From contig CAKPHH010000006.1 of assembly GCA_934157235.1 (NCBI GenBank), forward strand, positions 1 to 64,000: a stretch of 64,000 nt of DNA, in the 5' to 3' direction. The DNA is from an uncultured Bacilli bacterium. GTDB taxonomy: Bacteria > Bacillota_I > Bacilli_A > RF39 > UBA660. The position numbers were made by a program, and so were the translations under genes. Numbering within the stretch: position 1 is the first letter of the stretch; every line of letters begins with the position of its first letter. A model generated the notes under the pieces. That model did not search any database. It was not told where the DNA came from and saw nothing but the letters and a program-made list of their open reading frames with translations. Positions 15,679 through 25,381 of the stretch are shown here, one piece after another.

Positions 15679-15882
15679 TGAATTGATTAAGCCTTGAAGA
15701 GCTTTATTAGCAGCTTCTTCTAGTTCTATAATACTATCAATATATTTAGCATAATTTTCTACAACATCAACAAATTCAGCTAGTTGAGGAGCATCTTTTC
15801 CTTGAATTAAGTTTCTAATAATACCAGCACTTTCTCTTAACTCAGAGGCTATTTTATCAATACCTATAGATTCATTAGTCAT
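15670..15882 (-). CDS. Short WXG100-like protein of the T7SS operon
   Basis: A 70-residue helical protein. Two helices flank a loop reading IQGKDAPQLAEFVDVVENY, which has the spacing of the WxGxAaxxFxxxw...Y second helix of WXG100 (EsxA-like) proteins, but lacks the tryptophan and is about 25 residues shorter than usual. It overlaps the preceding small gene by 8 bases and is the last gene of the essC operon. It probably serves as substrate or partner of the type VII machine. Assignment rests mainly on context. Confidence 0.55.
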   Translation of the reverse strand: MTNESIGIDKIASELRESAGIIRNLIQGKDAPQLAEFVDVVENYAKYIDSIIELEEAANKALQGLINSKK

Positions 15883-16081
15883 TGCCTAATTCCTCCATTC
15901 TTTGAGTAGTTACTTTTTTATTAGGATCAAAGAGATTAGCATTATTTATAACTATTTGTTTATATGTTTCTAAGTTGTCTAGATAATTAATATTATCTTG
16001 ATCAGTCCAAACTTTTTTCATTGCTTCTAAGTAGCCATAAATTTTATTAACTGCTTGGACATATTGTTCATATTCAGACAT
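15875..16081 (-). CDS. Short WXG100-like protein of the T7SS operon
   Basis: A 68-residue helical protein. MKKVWTDQDNINYLDNLETY resembles the WxG turn and second helix of WXG100 proteins, with WTD in place of WxG. The two overlapping short genes may form a heterodimer, as EsxA-type proteins do. It follows the ubiquitin-like gene by 9 bases. An AGGAGG ribosome binding site is present. No signal peptide, as expected for type VII substrates. Confidence 0.55.
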   Translation of the reverse strand: MSEYEQYVQAVNKIYGYLEAMKKVWTDQDNINYLDNLETYKQIVINNANLFDPNKKVTTQRMEELGND

Positions 16082-16090
16082 AAGTACCTC

Positions 16091-16348
16091 CTATACAAGA
16101 ATTATTCTTGATCCATTTTTTAGGTCTGTATCTTTAACTGTTTTATTAACATCATACACTTGACCTGTTTCTTTACTGTAAAAGTTTGTTTCAGGACTAA
16201 TGATGTAATCATGTTCAGTTATTTCTAAAAGTCCTTCTTCGATTAGTCTTTTTATGGTGCCAATCTTTTTATTGATAGGAATGAACAAGTCATAAGACTT
16301 CTCTATTAGAGGAATATATAAACATATTAATATTTTATTTTTATTCAT
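16091..16348 (-). CDS. esaB: YukD/EsaB-like ubiquitin-fold protein
   Basis: An 85-residue beta-grasp protein. ILICLYIPLIEKSYDLFIPINKKIGTIKRLIEEGL gives the first hairpin and helix of the ubiquitin fold, and the end LKNGSRIILV is typical for YukD/EsaB. EsaB is the small cytosolic component and regulator of type VIIb systems. It sits 9 bases after essC and before the short WXG100-like genes, matching the usual linkage. Confidence 0.8.
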   Translation of the reverse strand: MNKNKILICLYIPLIEKSYDLFIPINKKIGTIKRLIEEGLLEITEHDYIISPETNFYSKETGQVYDVNKTVKDTDLKNGSRIILV

Positions 16349-16357
16349 AATTACCTC

Positions 16358-19300
16358 CTACTCATCAGATAAGAATTTAACAACGTTGGCTTTACCTTTA
16401 GTGATAACATAACCAAAGTTTGGCTCTAACTCTGCTCTTAAAAGACGAGAATTTGTTGTTACTTTAAATGTAAATTGATTACCAATACCATTACCTATCC
16501 AAATACCTTCTGATAAATCAATATTAGTTTTATACCAAGCTTCATAATTAAGAGACTTGATATTATCAATTGTTTCTACAACAATAAACTTAATTGTACC
16601 TAATTTAGATGTTTCAGAGATAGCGGTTGTAAATGAAGCTTTCTTAGTAGAATCCAGTTTAGTTAATAAAGTATTTATGCCAGTTATAATAACAACAATA
16701 GGATCTTCACTATTATCCGTTTGTTTAGCAGTAATAGCATTTAAAACTTCTTCTATTCCAGTTTGACAATTTCCACTATCATAAATTGTATTTTGTGGTG
16801 GATTGTCAGATAAAATACTTAGAGCATCTAGAATTAGACATTTACTATTTTGAATTTTTAGAATCATTTTAGCTAAACCAGAAATAAATGGTTGAAGTGA
16901 TGTAATATCCTCTCCTGTTATATTGTAAATAGTATTTTTTAGAGAAATTGTAGATATTTCTAGAGTTTCTTTTTCGATACCTACTGGTATTGATAAAATA
17001 CCTCTTAGAGATTGGATAACATCATTTTCAGTTACTGTTTCTGGTAGAATTGGAATTTTCTTAGCCTTGTATTCACAAATTTGATTTAATTTATTACAAA
17101 TTACCTTAACGTAGTCAACAATCTTTTCTTCTTTAAATGGATAAGCTGTTTGGAATTCGAAGATACCATCTAAATTTATTAGACCACGGCCAAAACCTTT
17201 TGATGGTTCTTTTTTACGAACTCCAGGTAAGACACTTGAATAGTCTGAAGGATCATTAAATTGTAAAACAACGTTTTGGGCAAAGTTTTGACGAAGACGG
17301 TATCTAACAGTATTAGGTCCATTTGTACTTAGAATAAAGACAATACCATACTTTAGACATTCTCTGGTTATTTGACCTAGGGCTTCTTCGTAATCTGGAT
17401 ACATTTCTAAGAAGCCTTCAATATTATTGATAACAACAACAATTAAAGGAATTTGTTTACCACCATGATTAATATAGAAATCATAAGAACCATTATAGTC
17501 AACAAATACTTTCTTACGATCATCCATAATTTGATTAATCATCTTAAATAAATTAGCAATCTTTTCATTTTCAGATGATAATAATACTTCTCCAACATGT
17601 GGAGCATTTCTAAACATTGTTAATGTTTCAGCACCAAAGTCTAGTAGATAGAAATTTACTTCACTAGAGTCATGAGTTGTTATAGTGGAATAAATGATTG
17701 TTTGTAACATTAACTCTTTTCCAGAACCAGCAGATCCAAAAATAATAGCGTTCCCGTTTGAAGACAATGGTAGGGTTAAAACGTTTTGTTTTTGGTTATC
17801 TGGATCATCATATTCACCAATAATTGGGTTAATATTATTGGTATTAATTTGATAAGAGTATTTTTGTTTTAAATCTTCAACATATATATTATTTGGTATT
17901 CGATCTAGCCATAGTTGAGGAATGGAAACAGATTCTTGTTTAGCTTCTTCTACTATGTATTTAATAATATTAGTGATTTCCTCACCTTTAGAGGCTACTT
18001 GAACTTCATTTTGTTTATTATCAAGACTTTTTATATTATTTCCAGTATCATCGATAAAGGTAATACTTTGATCGGTCTTTTTCTTTCTCTTTTCGGCCGG
18101 ATAATACTGAGCTCCTGCCCAAGCGGCTTGTCCTTCTGCAAACAACTCGTTGTAGCCTACTTGTAAGTAGAAACGCCCTGCATTTTTTAATGAAGCAGCA
18201 TCTGGACATTTAATCATATCCATACTGTCTGATTTATCTTGAACTTTTAAACAGACACGGAATTTAGAGTTTGACCAAATTTGATCATTAACTACTCCGG
18301 CTGGTTTTTGGGTTGCTAGAATAAGATGGACACCTAAAGAACGACCGATACGAGCTGTAGAAATTAATTGTTCCATGAACTCTGGTCTTTGATCCTTTAA
18401 TTCGGCAAACTCATCAGAGATAATAAATAGATGCGAAATTGGGTTATCTACTAGACCTTTACGATAAAGGGCTTGATACTTATAAATATCAATAGTACTT
18501 TCATCCAATTTATCTCTGGCTTCATTAAACATTCTTTGACGTTTACGAAGTTCACTTTGAATAGAAGCTAAGGAACGGTTCATTTCAACAGTATCTAGGT
18601 TGGTGATAGTTCCAGCTAGATGAGGTAATTTCATACCTGTCTCTTTATTTTGGAAAACTCCGGCTAGACCTCCACCTTTATAATCGATAAGAACGAAGGA
18701 TACTTCGTATGGATGGTAGTTTAGAGCCATTGATAAAATATAAGTAATGATAAATTCAGATTTACCAGAACCGGTCATACCAGCAATTAAACCATGTGGT
18801 CCATGAGCTTTTTCATGTAAATCTAGTTTGAATAATTCGCCGGACTTATCAACGCCAACTGCTGTTTGAAGACTTTTGGTAGGATCATTTGATTTCCATC
18901 TATTTAATATATTTAACTGTTCTACCATACCAACATTATACATTTCTAGGAAGGTTAAGCTTAATGGTAGCGTTTGGTTTGCTTTAGCAATATCGATTGG
19001 AATGTTGGCTAGTTGTTTGCAACATTCGTACATATTTAAGTTTAAGTCAAAGTCAGCATCAAATTCTTTTTGTTTATTTGAAACTAACTCATTTTCAAAA
19101 ATACCAGACTTTTTATCACCAATACTAATAAATGTTTTACATTCATTTGGTAAATTTACTAATCTTGGACTGATGACAATTAAACTGAAACCAACGTTTA
19201 CTTGCATATCAGAAACATCTTTTAATATTTCTAGATCACGAACTGTTTTATAATCATCCGTTATGATTACATAGTATGGCTTATATTTTTTATAATCAGC

Positions 19301-20932
19301 ACTATTTAGTTCTCTAGTACCATTTACATCTTTATATTTTCTTGCTTGTAGTTCTTGTTCTAGGGCAAGAGATATTTCTTTGGCTTCATCTAGAGTATTG
19401 GCAAAATAACGGATACTGCGATCATTACTCCAACAGTGTGGACATATTTTTAAATATTCCCATTTACTAGAATTTTTTTCATTAGTCATTAGAACTATTT
19501 TCAAATCTTCATAACTATGATAAGCAATCATTTGAAGAATTAAGCCTTCAATGAATTGTTGTTTATTTTCAGCAGTACCGATAATTGCGGTAATATTTTT
19601 TTCCACAAAAGATGTGGAAATAGGAACATTTTCTAGTAATCTTGATTCAGCTCCTAGTTTATAAACTTCTTGTAGAAGATTATCGGAATCAATAGAAAAG
19701 TGTTCTTGTGGGAAGTTTATACTACCGGCTAATTCAGTAGTACCAATTCCTAAACGTAGGTCAAGAAAGTCTGGTTGATCAATTTCTCTTTCCCATAAAT
19801 TTCTTTTCTTACCAAAAATTATTTCTTTTGTTTCTTGAATTGGTAAGTAATTATCTACTAGTATTTGACGTTGAATTTTCATAGCGTTTTGAATTTCTGT
19901 TCTTTTAGAGTCAACATACTTTTTATACATAGCTTGACGAGTTTCTTCTTTTTTGCGGTTTTGCTTAGTTTGATATATTTTTGTTAAACTTGGCCATAAA
20001 ATCATTGTAGATAACATTACTCCGGTTGTTATTAAGGATGGAGCAGCTGTTTTAAAATCCTTTGAACCATCGGCTAAGCCTTGTAAAGCGGTTATTCCGG
20101 TAGTTGCTGACATCATGGACATGGTAAGCATTGGACCAACAGTATATATTAGAGGTGTTTTATCTTCTTGTTGTTTACCAGGAGGTGTATCAATATTAAC
20201 ATTTATTGGTTCTATTTTAGTTTTAAATCTTGGAGCACGATAGAAGTAATCATCTTCTTTATAAAATTCAATGTTTTCTTCATCAGGATTATCCATTTCT
20301 GTTTGATTTTGAATCCATGGATGATCTTCTTCAAGAACTCTTTGATCATAATTAACAATATTACTGATTCGATTAAGGATTATAGAGTCTTTTAAAACTA
20401 TTATTTTTAGACCCATGATAAAGATAATGTCTCCATACTCTAGTTGTTTAGAGGCAATAGCAACATTATTAGCATAAGTTCCATACTTACTATTTAAATC
20501 TTGAATTACCCAAATTCCTTTGTTGTATACTAATCTGGCTTGTTGTCTTGAGATTAAGGGATAATTATAACAGATTGTTGAGGAAGGATCATTTCCAATA
20601 GTTATTTCGCAGTCTCCACGGACACGAAGACGATTTATATTAGGTTCGATTGAGGGAGAACAATATAATATTACATATTCGTTATCGGTATTTATTTTTA
20701 AGAAGAAAAGGCTGTATTCACTTAAGATAGCTGATTCTATTTCATTTTCTCCTAACATTATTTTTGTTTCAAAGTCACTCTTTATTTTCCAGTGACCGTC
20801 AAACTCTTCAACATTAATTAGATTTCTGGTATTTCCTAAGTAATCGTTATCCGTTATCCAATAATTTCCGGCTATTTTAGTTGGTAGTGTGAAATTGTAA
20901 ATTTTAGTTTTTTTGATAAGTCTAACTATCAC
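16358..20932 (-). CDS. essC: EssC/YukB type VIIb secretion ATPase
   Basis: A 1,524-residue motor and translocation subunit of the membrane type VII system. The N-terminus has an FHA domain (about 103-182; RLRVRGDCEITIGND, SRQQARL, NSKYGTYANN). Two transmembrane segments lie near 262-285 and 297-317. The first FtsK/SpoIIIE ATPase has Walker A GMTGSGKSE near 715 and Walker B LFIISDEFAEL near 837. The second has GSAGSGKE near 1,062 but INN where the Walker B acid would be. A third, degenerate ATPase ends the protein. Length matches S. aureus EssC. Start is GTG with GAGGGTGAT upstream. EssA, EssB and EsaA are not in the window. Confidence 0.95.
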   Translation of the reverse strand: MIVRLIKKTKIYNFTLPTKIAGNYWITDNDYLGNTRNLINVEEFDGHWKIKSDFETKIMLGENEIESAILSEYSLFFLKINTDNEYVILYCSPSIEPNINRLRVRGDCEITIGNDPSSTICYNYPLISRQQARLVYNKGIWVIQDLNSKYGTYANNVAIASKQLEYGDIIFIMGLKIIVLKDSIILNRISNIVNYDQRVLEEDHPWIQNQTEMDNPDEENIEFYKEDDYFYRAPRFKTKIEPINVNIDTPPGKQQEDKTPLIYTVGPMLTMSMMSATTGITALQGLADGSKDFKTAAPSLITTGVMLSTMILWPSLTKIYQTKQNRKKEETRQAMYKKYVDSKRTEIQNAMKIQRQILVDNYLPIQETKEIIFGKKRNLWEREIDQPDFLDLRLGIGTTELAGSINFPQEHFSIDSDNLLQEVYKLGAESRLLENVPISTSFVEKNITAIIGTAENKQQFIEGLILQMIAYHSYEDLKIVLMTNEKNSSKWEYLKICPHCWSNDRSIRYFANTLDEAKEISLALEQELQARKYKDVNGTRELNSADYKKYKPYYVIITDDYKTVRDLEILKDVSDMQVNVGFSLIVISPRLVNLPNECKTFISIGDKKSGIFENELVSNKQKEFDADFDLNLNMYECCKQLANIPIDIAKANQTLPLSLTFLEMYNVGMVEQLNILNRWKSNDPTKSLQTAVGVDKSGELFKLDLHEKAHGPHGLIAGMTGSGKSEFIITYILSMALNYHPYEVSFVLIDYKGGGLAGVFQNKETGMKLPHLAGTITNLDTVEMNRSLASIQSELRKRQRMFNEARDKLDESTIDIYKYQALYRKGLVDNPISHLFIISDEFAELKDQRPEFMEQLISTARIGRSLGVHLILATQKPAGVVNDQIWSNSKFRVCLKVQDKSDSMDMIKCPDAASLKNAGRFYLQVGYNELFAEGQAAWAGAQYYPAEKRKKKTDQSITFIDDTGNNIKSLDNKQNEVQVASKGEEITNIIKYIVEEAKQESVSIPQLWLDRIPNNIYVEDLKQKYSYQINTNNINPIIGEYDDPDNQKQNVLTLPLSSNGNAIIFGSAGSGKELMLQTIIYSTITTHDSSEVNFYLLDFGAETLTMFRNAPHVGEVLLSSENEKIANLFKMINQIMDDRKKVFVDYNGSYDFYINHGGKQIPLIVVVINNIEGFLEMYPDYEEALGQITRECLKYGIVFILSTNGPNTVRYRLRQNFAQNVVLQFNDPSDYSSVLPGVRKKEPSKGFGRGLINLDGIFEFQTAYPFKEEKIVDYVKVICNKLNQICEYKAKKIPILPETVTENDVIQSLRGILSIPVGIEKETLEISTISLKNTIYNITGEDITSLQPFISGLAKMILKIQNSKCLILDALSILSDNPPQNTIYDSGNCQTGIEEVLNAITAKQTDNSEDPIVVIITGINTLLTKLDSTKKASFTTAISETSKLGTIKFIVVETIDNIKSLNYEAWYKTNIDLSEGIWIGNGIGNQFTFKVTTNSRLLRAELEPNFGYVITKGKANVVKFLSDE

Positions 20933-20966
20933 TAGAAATCACCCTCTATTCTTTTACTCTATGCTA

Positions 20967-20995
20967 ATTATAGCTTTTTTTCTAGCTTTTTACAA
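20967..20995 (-). promoter_or_regulatory. Promoter of the essC operon
   Basis: Minus strand TTGTAA (20995-20990), exactly 17 bases, TATAAT (20972-20967), about 35 bases before the GTG start. Confidence 0.75.
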
Positions 20996-21022
20996 TAGAT
21001 AATTAAATAATTAGTGTAGGAA

Positions 21023-21051
21023 AAAAACGTTTCTTTTTTAGAAACGTTTTT
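21023..21051 (-). terminator. Terminator of the pilin-LRR array
   Basis: An 11-bp perfect stem AAAAACGTTTC / GAAACGTTTTT with a T tract on the minus strand. It is the strongest of the intergenic hairpins of the array and closes its last gene. Confidence 0.85.
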
Positions 21052-21052
21052 A

Positions 21053-23104
21053 CTATTTTGTTATAGTGATGTCGCCATACCAGTTTTCAACGACTCCTGT
21101 TTCGAAGGTTGCTTCACTTGGCCCATCAGTAATTGCTTTCCAGTCAAAGACTCTACCTGTTTTATTGACAATTTCGACTAAGTCGCCATTCATTAAAACC
21201 CAAGGATTATATTTCTGGAAGGCATTTCTTCCAATATAGGTTACAGTGGATGGAATTACAACTTTACCAGTTAGATGACAAATCGTAAAGGCATTATCTC
21301 CTATTGTTTCAACACCTTCTGGAATGATTACAGATTTAATTTCACTATAGTGGAACGCACTGTTTCCAATTGTTTTTATAGTTGAAGGTATTTGAACATT
21401 TTCTTTTTTAGCTCCAGAATAACCATACAAGTAAGTATTATCAACGGTTCCATCGGCTTTTCGACCATAAATGAAACCATCTGTTAGTACTCCATCGCCA
21501 TTATCAACGCTTGTTAAATAACCAATTGTGAATATCGAAGTACCATCAAATTTTATTTTAGCAGGTAAAGTTAGTTTACCGGTTAGGCTAAGGAAGTTTA
21601 GAGCATTTCTGCCTAATGTTTTTAGAGTTACACCATTTTTCTCTGTAGGTACGGTGATATTATTTCGATTTGCTCCAGAGTAACCAATTATTTTTTCATA
21701 GTTAATACCACTTTTAGTTCTTTCATAGATCCAAATTTCACCGGAGGTTACTTTATTTACATTAAAGGCTTGAATATCTATAGATGTTACAGATGATGGA
21801 ATATGAAGTTCTTTTAAACGATTACTGTATAGGGCTGAGGAACCAATGGTTTCTAGACCATCAGGTAGATTTATTTCACTGATACCATCATAAGCAAAGG
21901 CTAGACTTCCAAGGGTTTTCAAAGTACTTGGAAGAACAACTTTCCAGTCATAAAGAGACATACTGGTAAAAGCACCATTTGCTATTGTAGTTAGTTTTAC
22001 ATTTTCTTTTTCAGCTGGAACTATGAATGTTTTATCACTAAATTCCTTTAAATCACCGATATAGCCGATTATAGTACTGTAGTCATATGAACTATCACTA
22101 TTTCTCTTATATAAGAATGAAGAACTTGGTAAATTATTATTACAAAAAGCACAGGTTCCAATAGTGGTGTTTGGTCCAGGAACTAAAGTTGATATATCTT
22201 CAGATATCTTATTGTATTTAAAGGCTCTTGCCCCAATCTTTACTAATTCTTTTTGTAAGTTAAGTTTGGTTATTTGATTATTTAAAAAAGCTTCCTCTCC
22301 TATTTCTTGAACATTTTTAGGAATAGTTACGGTTGTTAATTTATTGTAAGCAAAAGCTCTATAACCGATTTTTTTAACTGTACTTGATATAACTACGCTT
22401 TCTAAGCCCATATTGGCAAAGGTGGCATTATATATTTCGATGATATCTCTATTTTCAATGCGATTTGGAATTATAACATTTGGTCCACAATTAGGATTAT
22501 ACCAAGTTAGTCTAGCAGTGGTATCACTTAAGTCTTGAAAACTAAAACACTTTTTAGCTTCAGTCCTACTCATTTCAGTATAAGGAGTTTTGGTTGTGTC
22601 TATATTGCCATTGGCATCATAAACAACTATTTTACTTCTTTTACCTATTGGTCGGTAGTCTACTGTTTTTCTTGTATCTTGAAAAACATCAGTTTTCTTT
22701 AGCTTAGTTTTTTCTTGTAGAGCTATTTTCCAACCGGCGATGTCAGCACCATTAAAATAGTAACTTAAGTTTACTTTATCATTGATTAAATCCATGGCTG
22801 TTACAACGTAGGCATCTCCCCAGGTAGCAAATCCACTCTTTCCTAAATTGGTACGATCATCTACGAGATTAGCTATATGGATATAGTAAGTCGTATCTGG
22901 ATCATCTATTTCAAAAGTAGAATTTAGAACTTCTTTTTCAGCTTCATTTATGAAAGTTAAGGCGCTATTGATAAAAATATCTTTTCTTGAATTTGTTATT
23001 ACTAAACTGATTGATGGAATAGCAATAGCCATTAGAATACCCATGATGACAATCACCGCTAGTAACTCAATTAAAGTAAAACCTTTTTTATTAATGTTTC
23101 TCAT
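21053..23104 (-). CDS. Prepilin-type BspA/LRR_5 surface protein, paralogue 5 (last)
   Basis: A 683-residue protein. The N-terminus is a type IV prepilin leader: KKGFTLIELLAVIVIMG, with the G/F cleavage site and Glu at mature position 5. A shared pilin-like region follows to about residue 170, then BspA-type leucine-rich repeats (repeated TIGxxAFxxN and VTIPxxV units), with a conserved CAFCNN insert. A conserved ~35-residue tail ends ENWYGDITITK. The start at 23104 is preferred because AGGAG is then 8 bases away. It likely needs a prepilin peptidase and pilus-like assembly to be displayed; function inferred as adhesion. Confidence 0.8.
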   Translation of the reverse strand: MRNINKKGFTLIELLAVIVIMGILMAIAIPSISLVITNSRKDIFINSALTFINEAEKEVLNSTFEIDDPDTTYYIHIANLVDDRTNLGKSGFATWGDAYVVTAMDLINDKVNLSYYFNGADIAGWKIALQEKTKLKKTDVFQDTRKTVDYRPIGKRSKIVVYDANGNIDTTKTPYTEMSRTEAKKCFSFQDLSDTTARLTWYNPNCGPNVIIPNRIENRDIIEIYNATFANMGLESVVISSTVKKIGYRAFAYNKLTTVTIPKNVQEIGEEAFLNNQITKLNLQKELVKIGARAFKYNKISEDISTLVPGPNTTIGTCAFCNNNLPSSSFLYKRNSDSSYDYSTIIGYIGDLKEFSDKTFIVPAEKENVKLTTIANGAFTSMSLYDWKVVLPSTLKTLGSLAFAYDGISEINLPDGLETIGSSALYSNRLKELHIPSSVTSIDIQAFNVNKVTSGEIWIYERTKSGINYEKIIGYSGANRNNITVPTEKNGVTLKTLGRNALNFLSLTGKLTLPAKIKFDGTSIFTIGYLTSVDNGDGVLTDGFIYGRKADGTVDNTYLYGYSGAKKENVQIPSTIKTIGNSAFHYSEIKSVIIPEGVETIGDNAFTICHLTGKVVIPSTVTYIGRNAFQKYNPWVLMNGDLVEIVNKTGRVFDWKAITDGPSEATFETGVVENWYGDITITK

Positions 23105-23126
23105 AAGCATTACTCCTATTATCTAG

Positions 23127-23155
23127 ATTTTAACATAGATTAGTTGTTTTTTAAA
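23127..23155 (-). promoter_or_regulatory. Array promoter (conserved before paralogues 4 and 5)
   Basis: Minus strand TTTAAA (23155-23150), 17 bases, TAAAAT (23132-23127). A matching TTTAAA-17-TAAAAT stands before the 25264 gene in nearly identical intergenic DNA. Each array gene therefore seems to have its own promoter and ribosome binding site, although hairpins between them are weak terminators. Confidence 0.45.
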
Positions 23156-23221
23156 GAGCTTGTTTTGTAATACTTGTCTTTACATTTTGACAAAGTAAAA
23201 TGTTTCCTTTTAGAAATGTTT

Positions 23222-25264
23222 TTATTCATTAGTTACAGTAATGTCACCATACCAGTTTTCAACAACTCCTGTTTCAAAGGTTGCGGCACTTGGTCCTCCG
23301 GTGATAGCTTTCCAATCAAAGCTTTTTCCCGTTTTATTAACTATCGTTGCAAAGTCTTTATTGTTGGTACTAGTTTTGTAAAATGACATTCTACCTATTG
23401 TTTTCATAGTTGATGGAATTGTTATATCTTTTAATTGACAAGTACAAAAGGCATATTCACCGATTTCTTCCACTCCTTCTGGAATAATTACCGATCTTGT
23501 GTCGGTGTAATAGAAAGAAAAAGGACCAATGGTTTTGATAGTTGAAGGTATTTGAACATTTTGTGCTCCAGACCTGGCGTAACCATATAAATAGGTTTTA
23601 TCAATACTACCATCCGATTTTCTACCATAAACAAAACCTTCTGTTAATACACCATCACCATTATCAATACTTGTTAAGCGATTTAAATTAAACATGTCAT
23701 TTCCTTCAAAAATTATCTTTTCTGGTAAAGTTAGGGTACCTGTCAGCGATAAAAATTTGAATGTGGAAGCTCCTAGCGTTGTTAGTTTTACACCATTTTT
23801 CTCGCTAGGTATGATGATATTATTTCTATTGGCACCAGAATAACCTATTAATTTCTGATAATTAATACCACTTTCTGTTCTCTCATAGATCCAAATATCC
23901 CCGGATGTAACGTAATTAACATTAAAAGCTAAGGCACTAATATGAGTTACAGATGATGGAATATTTAATTTTTGGAGACGGTTATTATAGAAAGCGTAAG
24001 TTCCAATGTACTTTAAATTACTTGGCAAGTTAACCTCAGCAATTCCGGCGTGTTGAAAGGCGTAATCTGAAATTTTAGTTACGGTGTCTGGTATTACGAC
24101 CTTCCAATTTTTGGCGGATAAACTTTGAAAAGCTGCCGTACCGATTGTTTTTAATGGAATATTTTCCTTCTCAGGAGGAAGTATCAAGGTTTGATTTGGA
24201 AATTCACTTAAGTCTCCAATGTAACCAATTATTGTTGAATAATCATAACTTCCATCAGAATTTCTTTGATACATAAAGAAAGCACTATCTAATTTATTAT
24301 CACAAAAAGCGCAATTGCCTATCTTTGTATTAGCCCCAGGAACTAATGATTCAATAGTACCAGTTAATTGATTTTTTTTAAAAGCATTAGCACCAATCGT
24401 TTGAAGCGTGGTTGGGAGTGTTAGCTTGTTGATTTCGTTATTTGTAAAGGCTTGAGAATCTATTCTTGTTACACTGCTTGGAATAGTTACGGTTTTTAGT
24501 TTATTATCTTGAAAGGCTCTTGCCCCAATAGTCTTAACTGTTTCTGGAATTCTAACACTAGTTATACCCATATTTTTAAAAGTATCAGAATATATTTCGA
24601 TGACAGTTCTATTTTCAATTCGATTAGGAATTATAATGTCTGTTCCACAATTAGGATTGTACCAAGTTAGTCTTGTTGTTGTGGCATTTAGGTCTTGAAA
24701 ACTATAACATTTCTTGGCTTCCGTCCTACTCATTTCAGTGTAAGGCATTTTAGAAATATCTTTATTGCCATTTTCATCATAAACGACTATTTTACTTCTT
24801 TTACCTATCGGTCTATAATCAACGGTCTTTTTAGAATCTTGAAAGACATCAGTCTTTTTTAGCTTAGTTTTTTCTTGAAGAGCTATTTTCCAACCGGCGA
24901 TGTCAGCACCATTAAAATAGTAACTTAAGTTTACTTTATCATTGATTAAATCCATGGCTGTTACAACGTAGGCATCTCCCCAGGTAGCAAAGCCACTTTT
25001 CCCTAGATTGGTACGATCATCTACAAGATTTGCTATATGGATATAGTAAGTCGTATCTGGATCATCTATTTCAAAAGTAGAATCTAGAACTTCTTTTTCC
25101 GCTTCATTTATAAAAGTTAGGACACTATTTATATAGATATCTTTTCTAGATTCAGTTATTACTAAACTAATTGATGGAATCGCAACTGCCATTAATATTC
25201 CCATGATGACAATTACGGCTAGAAGTTCGATTAAGGTAAAACCCTTTTTACTCATTTTTCTCAT
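23222..25264 (-). CDS. Prepilin-type BspA/LRR_5 surface protein, paralogue 4
   Basis: A 680-residue paralogue with the same plan: SKKGFTLIELL leader, pilin-like region, LRR_5 repeats (for example TIGARAFQDNKLKTVTIPS) and the ENWYGDITVTNE tail. Start 25264 rather than 25282, because the upstream ATG overlaps the AGGAG site. Its 5' third shares a 113-base identical stretch with the 23104 gene, and its 3' end with the 27457 gene, a sign of recombination inside the array. Confidence 0.8.
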   Translation of the reverse strand: MRKMSKKGFTLIELLAVIVIMGILMAVAIPSISLVITESRKDIYINSVLTFINEAEKEVLDSTFEIDDPDTTYYIHIANLVDDRTNLGKSGFATWGDAYVVTAMDLINDKVNLSYYFNGADIAGWKIALQEKTKLKKTDVFQDSKKTVDYRPIGKRSKIVVYDENGNKDISKMPYTEMSRTEAKKCYSFQDLNATTTRLTWYNPNCGTDIIIPNRIENRTVIEIYSDTFKNMGITSVRIPETVKTIGARAFQDNKLKTVTIPSSVTRIDSQAFTNNEINKLTLPTTLQTIGANAFKKNQLTGTIESLVPGANTKIGNCAFCDNKLDSAFFMYQRNSDGSYDYSTIIGYIGDLSEFPNQTLILPPEKENIPLKTIGTAAFQSLSAKNWKVVIPDTVTKISDYAFQHAGIAEVNLPSNLKYIGTYAFYNNRLQKLNIPSSVTHISALAFNVNYVTSGDIWIYERTESGINYQKLIGYSGANRNNIIIPSEKNGVKLTTLGASTFKFLSLTGTLTLPEKIIFEGNDMFNLNRLTSIDNGDGVLTEGFVYGRKSDGSIDKTYLYGYARSGAQNVQIPSTIKTIGPFSFYYTDTRSVIIPEGVEEIGEYAFCTCQLKDITIPSTMKTIGRMSFYKTSTNNKDFATIVNKTGKSFDWKAITGGPSAATFETGVVENWYGDITVTNE

Positions 25265-25381
25265 ATGAATTACTCCTATCATCTAGATTTTACCATGGAT
25301 TGTATTTTTTTTAAAGAGCTAGTTTTGTAATACTTGTCTTTACATTTTGACAAAGTAAAACGTTTCCTTTTAGAAACGTTT

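Noticed and set aside
16557..20395. Plus-strand frames inside essC
   Set aside because: Shadows of a certain minus-strand gene; low complexity and no start signals.
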